Below are positions 12,801 through 23,499 of a DNA stretch of 64,000 bases, piece after piece (within the stretch, counting starts at the first letter, position 1; the number at the start of each line of letters is the position of its first letter). Source of the DNA: Sphagnum magellanicum (taxonomy: Eukaryota; Streptophyta; Sphagnopsida; Sphagnales; Sphagnaceae); the NCBI GenBank assembly GCA_021904315.1, contig CM038914.1, forward strand, positions 24,353,065 through 24,417,064, in the 5' to 3' direction. The notes under the pieces are model-generated. The model was not told the origin of the DNA and did not search any database. It saw only the letters and a list, made by a program, of their open reading frames with translations. A program made the position numbers and the translations under genes.

Positions 12801-14480
12801 TTAGATTATCAATTAAACTTAAAATTATGAGTATTCAAAGATCAGTGCACTCCAAACTTTCTTTCATAAGCACAATTGTCCTTTCTCTGGTGATCTTATT
12901 GTGGACTGAAACAATATCCCATCCCAAATGATCCCAACTCCCAACAAAGACTACCAAACAGACACAACACACATGCCTAGAACAAACCAAAACATAACAT
13001 ATTAATATAATCACAACAAATGAAACAAGTTTGCTTCTTATATCTAGATACTATTGTTATTCATAGTCATTAATAAATTACATTATCTAAAGAAGTGATT
13101 GAGAGAGAATACAAAAACAAATCATCATTTTGAACTCCCATGCCTAGAGATTCCCCAAGAATGAATTTTTTGAAACAAAGTCTACCATTGGAGCTCCCAA
13201 ATGGATGGGTATTATTTCTTCCCAACAACCACATACACATCACAATGGCCAACATAAACATCAACAACAACATACCAAATCGTTTCAAGGATTGCTTACA
13301 AAACCCCTAGAGCATGTTATCATGTCTTTGAATCAACCCTTACATACTACTATTGAACTTGCGATCCTACAGTTAAAACATACATGTAGCAAAAAATGCA
13401 TGTTTCAAAAACAAAAAGTAGGTTTCGAAAAGGCATTATTCCTCCACGCCATTTTTATAAAAATTTGCATTTCAATAAAAATAGTCTGAACTTAAAAGAA
13501 AAACCAACACACAATAGCCAAAGAAAGTTTGAAACTTAGCCCCTAGTTGAAGAACTCAGTAGCTCTTCAAAATAACAAAAGCTTAGTTGCTCCATCACTT
13601 GTGTCCTCCAAAACCAACTTGCAACAACTCATATGACCCTTGCAATGAAGAACAACTAGCCAACATTGAGCACCCTAAAGGTGTCATATAATAACTTGCA
13701 AAAAGCAAAACAACAAGAAACAATACAACTTCCCCACCCATCGCCTTCAACTATTGGCATTTTGTTGCGTATTGAGTCTGATGGTTGACAACATTATGCC
13801 ATCACTTTAGAGTTTCATCCTTACCCAAATTTTCATCACAAGCATTCAAAGATGAGGTACAAATTATCTTCACACTCCATCACCAATCCAACGTCAACCA
13901 TACATGAAATATTCAGTCATAAAGATGTCTATCCTAATCAAGGATGAATCAAACATTTTGATTTTTTCATTTTGACATTGTAATTGACCTTTAAAATTTA
14001 TTTTTAAAAGTCCAAAATGTGGACACTTTCTTTTAATTTTAAATATTTAAATAAATACATAAACAATATACAACCATTTTTTACTGGGCAAAAGAGGTAT
14101 ATGATAAGAGGTACCTAAAGCCTACACATTTACCCCCAAAAATAAAATTACATACCCAAACTCTAACCTATTGAATTTTTTTGAATATTAATATACCTTT
14201 ATGCAAGGACATATCAAAAACAATATACCCACACAACACTAATCAAAAGCTTCAAGATTTTTTTATTAGTGTATTTGAAGATATAAAAAGCATTTCATAA
14301 AAATCTCATGATGCATTTCAAAAAACCAAAACACCTAAACATATTCCTTTAAGTGTGTGCAATCCATTTTTCAAAATGTGTCACAACCTTCTTCTTTTTT
14401 GGATACCCAATGGTACCTAGCAAGCATGATACCCTTTAAATACCCTTCAGGTACCACAGGGAAATAATAATAACAATAAC
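9900..14480. other. AT-rich intergenic DNA, no gene seen
   Basis: The stretch is dominated by A/T runs, including a 17-base T-run near 10120. Open frames such as 12725-12931 and 13205-13489 have low complexity and no motif, and no RNA gene or intact repeat unit is visible. Confidence 0.4.
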
Positions 14481-14501
14481 AACATCAGTTTTAAAGCATT
14501 T

Positions 14502-15098
14502 TTAAGCTCGATAACACCTTCGGAGCATGGGAGTTCTAGGAGGAAGTAAGGGGCCAAGGCAAATGGTTACTTTCAGAACTCCCCATTCCTGGGGAATTGG
14601 CCTACAAATATATTCACCTCTCCCATTCATTAGATGAAAGGCCACCCAAGTTCTTTTTGGGGGGGCGGGGGGGAAACGAACCAATTTGATTAGCCCATCA
14701 CTAAAAAAAATATGAAACCATAAAGCAGGCTCCCCAAAATTGAAGGTTCTATTTTGAAACATAGAGTTCCATCAAATTGGCCCGCCTATGTAGGTGAAAG
14801 GAGGACAACATTTGCCAAAGCATATTGGATAAAAGTGAGGTGCTATTGGAAACTCTTTGGGGAACAGGTGAACCCAAAATAAACAAATTTCGGTGGAGTC
14901 ATTAGGAATTGACTGGGGAGACGTAAGAGAATCAAATCTGCCAATCATGTTAATATGTGTGTGTTTTTGTCGCGAAGTGTCCAAGCATCGAGCGAGGAAA
15001 AGCGCAGAGCAGAAAGACCAAACGCTTGATGCCAAAGAATTAAACGTCCAAGGATTGCTATCTAAGGAAACCAAATTATATTCCGCCCGTAGAGTCAA
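14502..15098 (-). pseudogene. near-open reading frame of unknown origin
   Basis: Two open stretches in the same minus-strand frame (15098-14772 and 14762-14502) are separated by a single TGA, giving almost 200 codons. The middle part, around ICFGKCCPPFTYIGGPI, looks protein-like, but I do not recognise a family. It lies just upstream of, and opposite to, the LRRC57-like gene, so its right half could simply be that gene's promoter. It could also be an old element fragment. Confidence 0.25.
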
Positions 15099-15236
15099 AA
15101 CGATTCGTCAAGTCTCAGCTCTTATAGACTTGAAGCCGTGCAGATTTACAATGAGAAGTTGAGCGTGGAGGAAGGCGCGAGCGAGTTTGTGAAGACAGAC
15201 GAAGAAGAGTCGGAGGGAGGAACTCGGAGGACAATA

Positions 15237-18076
15237 ATGGGATGTTGTCAGGGTAAGCCTGGTGGTCTCAGCAAAGCGGAGCGGGATTCCAGATGGAGGA
15301 ATACCGGGATCGTTGGCCTGCGAGACTCCAATCTCAAGGTAGACTTGTCACTCTTTCAGCTCTTTAGCATCAAGCTGCTATTAGCTTTGTGTTTGGCAAG
15401 TGCAGGTTTTGTGCGGTTATATTGTTGCACTTGTTGATATTCAACCTAGCGGGATAGACCAGGGTTTTTCAGTTTGAGGGAGATTGTCTCTCCAACTTCT
15501 GCCGATAAGCCCGGAGCTTTTCTGGCCTCCCCTAATTGGCACTTGTTGGATTTTCAAGCGATCTCTCAGGTCAAGTCACCTCTCGGCCGTCTTGTTTTGT
15601 GAGAAGCTGGGGTTCCCTGAACAGTAGTGCATCTTTTCTGGATGTTAGCGTTGATGATGTGCAAGGGGAGGGATGTCATCATTGCAGGAGCTACCAGCGG
15701 AGGTTGTAAAATTGGCAGTTTCAATCCGTACCTTGGATGCCACTCACAATCGATTGGGTTTGTTTTCTGCCTCTTATCATGGCCAGCAATTTGTGAGTTG
15801 ATCACTTGAAGGAAGAAGTGAGTTTTGGAGAGTGGAAGATCAGACACTAAGTTCTTTTTTCTTTGGCCCTGGTTCTCCAATGCAGGGAGCTGCTGTTGAG
15901 TTTATACTTTCTTTTCATTGCCTCCTCAGTACAATCAGATCACAGTACACTGAATTCTATTTATTTCATCAGACGGCAGAATTTCTTATACCTAGTATGG
16001 TTCCATATTTGTGATCTGAATCCAGGGGAGAGATATTCAATGGTGAAGTGTTTTTATGATATCAGGCTGGTCATGTTCTAGTGTAGAATATGCTCAGCAG
16101 CCCCTCTTGCTTCTGAAGGATCATAATGATCATTTGTTCATCACTTTGTTTCTAGATTAGATGTGCTGCATCAATTCTGATGGAATAACTGCAGCCACAT
16201 TAGGTTTCTTGTGGGTATTCTCAAAGTACTTCATGACATTCAGTTTTTGAAACTGGTTATATATGTGAAAAAGGGATGAACTGAATTTGTGGCTTCTTTC
16301 CCCCTGTGCAGTAGAGCTTCCTCCAGAGATTGAGAACTTCGTCAACCTCCAGAGACTGGTGAGGAATTCCCTTCACTTTCAACGCCTCCAGCGACATGAA
16401 GATTTAGTTTCTGACTCTGGATGTCTATCTTGAAAGATGCTGGCGGAGAACTCGTTGCAAAGGCTTCCTTCAACATTGGGCAGGCTTCGCTCACTTAAAG
16501 TGCTTGTTCTTGATTCCAACCAACTTAGCATACTGCCAGATGAGGGTAACTATCTCCAAAACCCTCTCACTGATACTGTCATTGAAATTTCTTGACTGAA
16601 AGAAGAAGTTTCTCTAAGTAAATCCTGCTAAGAATTCCAGCTCTGTGAAACTGGGAAGGCACTTGAAATAGTGTAGCAGTTGTTGTTGAGCTCTGTATTG
16701 TATGCTGCTGTTGTCCTGTGTGTACAGAAGTAGTGTCATGAGTTTTTGGTTCAAGAGTGTTTTCTCTAGTTGTCATTTGGTGTGACTCATTGGCTGAGTT
16801 GTTCTTTTGATATTGCACTATCTTTGAGATGCAGGCGTCTGATAAGGGTTGGGCTTCTGTGCAGTTGGGCTTCTAGTGCGGCTTGAGCGGATGTCAGTAT
16901 CTCGCAACACTTTGAAGTCCCTGCCAACCTCCTTGGGCAGCATCCGCAGTGTAAGTCACTCATTGCTGAAGGTGATTGTCTGTCTTTATACAAGTGATAC
17001 TGGCAGCTCAAGAAAGTATTTGCAGTCATCATTTGCAAGTTGTGACATCTATTTTAAAGGGGGATGCAGCTGGTGCGGTTGGATGTAAGTGAAAACAAGC
17101 TTGAAGCACTTCCTGGATCACTTGGCAGTTGTTTCTCTTTGGAAGAACTTGTTGCAAATGGTATATTTTCTCATCTCACTTTTCTAACTCAGATTATACA
17201 TCATCTGAGTCTGCATGATTGTGACTGTGAAGTCATACTCACCTGTCATAATTTCATAGATTCTGCACCCTCCAGTCTCCATTTGTTGTTGTAGCAATTA
17301 TCAGCTGATGAACATCTTTCTCTTGTGGATGCTTGCAGATAATATGCTACAGGAGCTACCATCATCATTTGGTAGTCTAGGCAACTTAAAGACGCTGGTT
17401 CTGAACAACAATCCAAAACTTAAACAGGTATTACAGCAAACACTGCTTGTGACTTTGGATTCCAGAGGGAGCAGGACCCACATTTGATACTGACATAGAA
17501 ATTGGCAACGGATGAGTTCTGCATTTGATGTATTCTCACAGGTAATTCCACATGTATGATTTTTCAGTGGTACTTCATTTGTTGTGTAAGAGCAAAGGAC
17601 AACTCAGTATGCTTCAAATTGTAGTGCTAATTTAGTGTTGGGGGGGGAGGGTTTGTTGTTGTTGGAATTCAGCTGCCACCACTCCTGCTAAGAGATTGCA
17701 AGGCATTGCAAAGCCTGTCATTACATGGTACCTTGATTGATGCTGATCGTCTGTACCAGGTAAACACCAGAACTGTGCTTGTCATATAAGGGCAACAATC
17801 TTCTTGATTTTCCAGCGTGATTTTCATGGTGGGGGTCTTGTCATTTTGTGAAGCCCTTTCTAGCTTGTTTGTTCTTTCCTTCTTCCAGGCTATTCTTCTC
17901 TCTTTCTGAAAATCTGGAGTGTGTTGGGTCTTGCTACAAACTATCAGATGGAGGGTTTTGAAGGATTTGAAGGAAGGCGGAAGAGAAAGCATGACAAGCA
18001 AATAGACTCCAATGTGATGATAGACTCAAGAGGTTTTGATGAGGGCATTGATCTTCATATTATTACTCCTAGCTAA
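15237..18076 (+). CDS. LRRC57-like leucine-rich-repeat protein
   Basis: Nine exons join in frame to a 269-residue protein: 15237-15338, 15688-15757, 16312-16358, 16437-16545, 16865-16950, 17070-17160, 17339-17427, 17673-17759, 17948-18076. All introns are GT-AG and phases match. The start MGCC fits an N-myristoylation/palmitoylation site, as is usual in this family (about 260 residues), followed by RWRNTGIVGLRDSNLK. About eight short LRRs follow (for example LPSTLGRLRSLKVLVLDSNQ), then LPPLLLRDCKALQSLSLHG. The C-terminal tail is basic, then RGFDEGIDL. The family is a conserved, probably membrane-tethered LRR scaffold whose exact role is not settled. No disabling change is seen, so it looks functional. 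The 3' splice site of exon 4 (TTGAAAG) is weak but is the one that keeps the repeat register. Confidence 0.92.
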
Positions 18077-19130
18077 TCCTCATCCTCAGGGAGTAGTAGC
18101 ACCATGACTTTGTCCTTCAATCCATGTTGCAACTGTGTTTTGTCAAATCCATACTGATTGAATCATACAGAGTGCAGTGCAACACCAATCCCACTTACTG
18201 TCAAGAGTATAAGCCCTCAACCAGTTCAATGTTGTCTGCTTGCTGGGCTTTTCTATTTGGTCAAGAGGCTATGAAGCAGCAAACTGGCAGGAGTTTCTAA
18301 AAATGGTATTCATAAAATGCCTAAAAGTGGTATTCATAATTGTACTAGCTTTTCCAAAAAAATTCTGAGCTTTCTTTGAGGGTTTTGCACTCTTACCTAT
18401 TCTCTATCTTGTGGTTTGCACTCGAAGGCATTGTTGATATTGCAAGCAAGCCTGTAATATCAACACTGTTGCAGATTTTGCCAGTTAACAACCACTTTGT
18501 TGTGCATGCTCTGTGCCATCATGTGTACAAAATTGAGAACTTTGACACCGCATTCTGCTGGCTTCCTTCTCTCACTACAACATTTTTGAACTGGGTCCTG
18601 TTCTGTGCTTCATCTAAGCATTGCCTTGCCTGAAACAAGTATCAAAAGAATCATGCCTCACCTCCTGTTAGGATTAGGTTATAGCTTGAGGGTGGATTAT
18701 AAAATTTGTATAACTAAGTTGAGAGTGGATTGTAAAGCTGTAACAACTCATGTGATCTTGAAGTTGGGTGGAGAGGCCGTCCAAAATATGTGCTTTACTC
18801 ATCTTTATTCTCTCATTGATCCGCTATCAATTTCGAACAGTTTCTTCCTCAATGTGAATTTTACGATGCCAAGTACCGCCCCTTATGCGCGCTGTGAACA
18901 AAATGTCCTCGGTTTCCATTGAACTATTGACGCACAGACGATCCTGTGGGGGACGACGATTCTGTTCCTTCCGATTTTTCGCTCGAGGAGAAAACCGCGA
19001 GAGATTACAGTTTCGAACAACGGGAACTGAGCGAACCAACAGAAGACACATAGGTATTCTTCGCAACTCCAATCCTTTTTGCTGCAAAGAATTCAGAGAA
19101 ATCGTGCATTGGCAGTTCGACAGTTTGATA
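18077..19130. other. 3' flank of LRRC57-like gene and possible promoter of next gene
   Basis: 18077 to about 18800 holds no coding signal and likely includes the 3' untranslated region of the LRRC57-like gene. From about 18870 to 19130 base composition becomes GC-richer, as in plant 5' leader or promoter DNA, ahead of the exon-like pieces that follow. Confidence 0.35.
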
Positions 19131-19132
19131 TG

Positions 19133-20601
19133 GTGAACCTCGAGAAGATGTCGCGGAAAATCAAGCCATGGATGCGCAGATATCGATGTGTATCTGGTTT
19201 ATTATGTCGATTTTTCAGGTCGACATTGTTGAGAATATGCTGCGAGGGAGGAAGAGGAAAGTTACGATAAGCTCCAAGAAATGACGTTGGAGAAGAAAAT
19301 TGAGGCTGCAGAATCCGCCGATGTATGAGGAAAGCATTAGGTGAGGACAATGCCGAACGATGATGGAATCACGCTATATTTGCTGTGCAGAAAAGGAAGT
19401 CGCAGATCCGAAGCACTACACTGCGGGAAGAGAAGAGGAGTATACAAGAAGCAGAAACATGCTTCTGATGGTAGGAAATACAAACAATCATGAATATCTG
19501 TCTTGCTTACATTCAATGTGAGAAAGAGAATCCCTAAGCATGCAAACGGGATTGACAGACATGGAGATGATGGATTGCAGGTATAAGAGGTATCAGACGC
19601 CCTTGAAGGTTTACAGAATGGCTGGCACCAGCATCATCTCAATCTACCCCCAACTGTGCAACATGTGATCCTGGAGGTTTGCTTGTAGCAGGTGTGTAAG
19701 ATCTCTCTTACTTGCAATGTTAGAAAGAGAATCCCTAAGCATGCAAAAGTGATTGACAGACATGGAACATGATGGTTTGCAGGTAAAGTGGCATCAGACA
19801 AACTTGAAGGTTTACAGAATGACATGCACCAGCAACATCTCAATGCACCCCCAACTGTGCAACATGCAATCCTGGAGGTTTGTTTGTCGCAGGTGTGTTT
19901 TCTCCTCTGTAAGAAGAATTGGTTGCTGCTGACTGATGGCATCAACAAAGACATGCATGTTTTCAACATGTTCCACTATAGCTGAAGTTACATGCATCTA
20001 TTGAGCAGCTTGAGTATGAAGCAGATCGCCCCTGTGTTATTTCCTTTTGGATTTCTCTTGAGGAAATGGCAACTGTTGGAGAACTGTGAAACATGAAGTC
20101 AACCTTTTTCAAAAAAATTGGTTGCTACTATCTCATGTGGAATTGGAATGGAATTTGGTGGGTATAATTTTGTTCAAGGGTTTTGCTGTGCATCTGGAAG
20201 AATAAATGCCAGAAGAGTGCAGTTGGGGTAAGTGTGTAGTGTTGAAGTCACACAAGTGACTCTGCTTTCAAAAGAATGCTCTACACGCAGCAGTAGGATC
20301 ACTCCAGAAATCTGAATCTATCAGATCTGTTGGATCTCAGTCCTTGCATTTTGCTAGAAATTCAATCACAGAAGACAATGGAGTCAGTGTTGAAAATTGA
20401 AGATTGTGAGCAGTAGGATGGTATGAACAATTTCTAAGGAATTTGAAGCCACAAGATAATGATGCTCGTTTGGCAACATATCTCTCAGTTGTTGAGAGGA
20501 GATGCAATGACCTAATTTGTTGCTGGTTTTTGCTGCAGCTTTCCTCCAAGGAAGTCAAGTTTGATAAATATGAGCAGTTCCAAACCTCTCTTCCATTCAA
20601 G
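19133..20601 (+). CDS. possible multi-exon coiled-coil protein gene (unresolved)
   Basis: Several exon-like stretches with good splice signals lie in a row but I cannot join them in one frame: about 19230-19322 (Glu/Lys-rich, with ESYDKLQEMTLEKKIEAAE, donor GTATGA), 19391-about 19470 (acceptor GTGCAG), 19783-19877 (KLEGLQNDMHQQHLNAPP), about 19983-20030 (LKLHASIEQLEYEAD) and 20541-20601 (KEVKFDKYEQFQTSLPFK, donor GTGCGT). The charged, heptad-like composition suggests a coiled-coil protein. I recognise no family. A 200-bp tandem duplication (19495-19898) doubles one exon, and the first copy carries a frameshift. Start, exon joins and coding status are uncertain. Confidence 0.3.
19495..19898. 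repeat. tandem duplication, about 200-bp unit
   Basis: 19495-19695 and 19697-19898 are diverged copies. Both contain AGAAAGAGAATCCCTAAGCA, then GATTGACAGACATGGA, CTTGAAGGTTTACAGAATG and CAACTGTGCAACATG. The second copy is open as an exon (KLEGLQNDMHQQH); the first has a one-base difference that shifts the frame. Confidence 0.8.
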
Positions 20602-20884
20602 GTGCGTCAGCTGTCATAGTTCTCTTCAAAACTCTCATGGAACAATATACTTTTAGAATCCAAGCATATGGGAACTGTCAGGATTTGTGCAGGTCTCTTT
20701 CTGGATGAAGCAAAACCCAAACTCCTGAGCTGTACTTCTCACAGTCATCTACAAATAATGGGAATTACCAACAATGAACTAAACTTGAGAACCCTGCAGT
20801 GTGCATTGGGATGCCAGAAATATACTTGGAGTTAGAGCTGTCCTACTACCACAGATTGGTAGAACTTTGACACAGTTACGAAAG

Positions 20885-23497
20885 ATGACCACTCTGAAAA
20901 GAAGTATTGAGAAGTCCCAAGGATTTTCCAACAGTTCTCCTGAAGACCTGGATTGTAAAGAGAGAGATCCATGGAAGAAAGATGATTGTTTATCAAGTTT
21001 TAATACAACAGAGGTCCCACGGCAAATGGAGCAGATGACTAAAGTTGGACAGATCGAAGATCCAAAATATGTTCAGCGTCGAGAACTGGTGTTGAATACT
21101 GCAGTGGTGTTTGGACTTGGTTTTGCATGTCAATGCTGTCAAGAGGCTATAGCTGAAGAATGGAGCTATGGAGGTCCAAGTGGACCTACAGAATGGGCAG
21201 GAATGTGTGCAACTGGCATCCAACAGTCACCTGTTGACATTGCAGTCAACAAAGTGAGAGGAGGGGAAGCTCTTGGAGAGATTATATTCAAGTATAAATC
21301 TAGCTCTCCCATTTTTCAGAACACTGGTCATGGCACCATGCAGGTAACTATTATTCTTGTTATCTGCTCTTATTCATCTATGTAGATGTTCATTTGTATG
21401 ATTCTTACCAGTTCAGCTGGTTGTGGAGTTGCATTTGTTGTGGTGCTCAGATTCTTTGATATCATTTGGTGGAAGTATAAACAGCATGGAAAACTACTTG
21501 AAAGGTAATAGATAGGAGTCACCATGAGGTCTTTGTCACATTTTGCATGGCATTCGTAGGTGATAGTTTGTGAAGATTCAAGAGGCAGTGTCATGACTGC
21601 AAGAGGTTGAACCTCAGTTATCTTGAATGTGGCAGGTGAACTTCTCAAAGGGGGAGAATAGGCTGTATATCAATAGGAGGGAGCTGGAGCTTGTGCAGTT
21701 CCACTTTCATACTCCTTCAGAGCATGCCTTTGATGGCCTACGGTACCCCATGGAGGCACACTTGGTACACTGTAGGGCACCTTCCCTACTCTGACTATTC
21801 CTATTTGCAGACATTTGCTCAACCTACCATTTGTAAAGATTCATATTGAATTCAGCTGGCTAAATTAACACTGGGAAATAAGGCAAACCAGAGAGGAAAT
21901 TATCTTCTATTCCTTGCAATGTGGAACATCCAATAACCATCTCTAAGCTTCCACTGACGCAGATGATTTATCCAGCAGATCTCTTGCAATTGTGGGGTAA
22001 GCACACCTCACATTCTTTCTTTCAATCTGCCAAACAGGTAAGAAACTGTATGTCCTCCACCCTAAGGTTGACCTCAGTTTAGGTTATACCAACATGGCAA
22101 AACTTTTGAGCATAAGGATAGTTATGTTGCGACTGACAAGAATCGCAGTAGTAGTAGAAGTACTGTTAATCACCTGAATCATGATGAGAATAGATTAGTA
22201 ATCGATGAAATACAATATTACTGGTGGAAGATGCTGCTTTCTAGAATGACGCATTTCTTGAACCATTTCTAAAGATGGAACATCTCAGTGTATGTTGCAG
22301 AATTATGCTGCTTGATACACGTGATGCATTTCCAAATAAGGCACTAGCAGCAGCACTCCAATATTCACCCTTGGAACATGGCAAAGTTTTGTGAGATCTT
22401 CTTCCCTTGCCACTCTCTTCCTAACCCCACTTCTATGACTGAGATCCCTGTTCTGGAAAGTACATATTTTGTACATATTTGCAAACAAAAATACCCAATT
22501 TGAAATGAACTCGATAGGCTGTGGACAGACATGCCTTCAGACTACTTATTGCCAGCCACACATCTTATAATGTTTAACCACTCATCCAATTCAGTCATTG
22601 ATGACAATCTGTACTTTGTTGATCTGCATCATTGTACAATCTGGTCAATTGGTGCATACACTAGCGAAGGTCCAAGCCGTCATGGCTTGCAATGATGCCA
22701 TTTCATGAGGAATTTGTGATTGTGTTGCAGAAATTGAACTAAGAATGTAAGCAATTTGGTTGAAATCTGGAAGAGGCCCTGACATAACTAGTTGTCACTT
22801 GCAGGACTGTGCCAAATGTGCAGCTTTCTGCTGCATTTCTCCTACCTCCGAGAAGAAAAAGCGTAATTTTCCTCACCTGTTCATATTTTGATCTGCACAT
22901 ATCCTTTTTCCTTCCATCATTACAGTTTGCATCTGTATAATGTAACCTTCTGCTTTCTTCTGTATCAATTACCTAGACATAATGCTAAATTCTTGGACTT
23001 CTCTTGCAATTACTTGTTTCTCTGCAGGATGGCAGGAGAGGATACATGCATTACAGGGGATCTCTCACCACACCTCCATGCTCTGAAACTGTTGACTGGT
23101 TCCTCCTTGGTGAGTGAATCATGACGCTTGAAGCATGATTAACTGAGAGACACAAGAATGAGGTAGTCTAAGGACACATGCAGGAGATTGCTCTAGCAGT
23201 TTTCACTTGGTCTTGCAAGTTGTTGGGGTCATTTCTTCCATGAAGTATTCAACTCAAAACTCATCTTGATAGCATGTGATTTGATTCTTTGGATTCACAG
23301 AAAATCCGTTGAGAGTGCCTACATCCCAAATCATGGAATTCATGAAGTATGTGGGTGATGAGCACACCTTAGCCTTCAACTCGGTAAAGTTCCTTTCCAT
23401 CTTATGTTGTGTTTTTGCTTGGTTTTGTTAATTTCATTGAAACCACATATGTAGCATTTGTGATCTAATTTCACAATAGCAAGCTCGATTGATATAA
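20885..23497 (+). CDS. alpha-type carbonic anhydrase, probably thylakoid lumen
   Basis: Catalyses CO2 hydration to bicarbonate. Exons that join in phase: 20885-21343, 21636-21771, 21963-21996, 22805-22862, 23028-23109, 23301-23383; a last tiny exon 23480-23497 is tentative. Numbering from Met at 20885, all key residues are present: zinc ligands His176, His178 and His195 (QFHFHTPSEH, EAHLVH), Glu182, proton-shuttle His149 (NTGHG), substrate Thr in YRGSLTTPPCSE, and the two cysteines of the family disulfide. The N-terminus looks like a bipartite transit peptide: about 64 residues, then QRRELVLN, a hydrophobic stretch and A-I-A before the mature part, as in twin-arginine lumen signals. The frame is open back to an acceptor at 20799, so the true start may be upstream. 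About 25 residues expected after LAIVG are missing, so one exon between 21997 and 22804 was not found. The C-terminus is uncertain. Confidence 0.85.
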
Positions 23498-23499
23498 TG

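Noticed and set aside
18285-18350. Short direct repeat GTGGTATTCATAA
   Set aside because: Two copies about 30 bases apart in an untranslated flank; too short to support a named feature.
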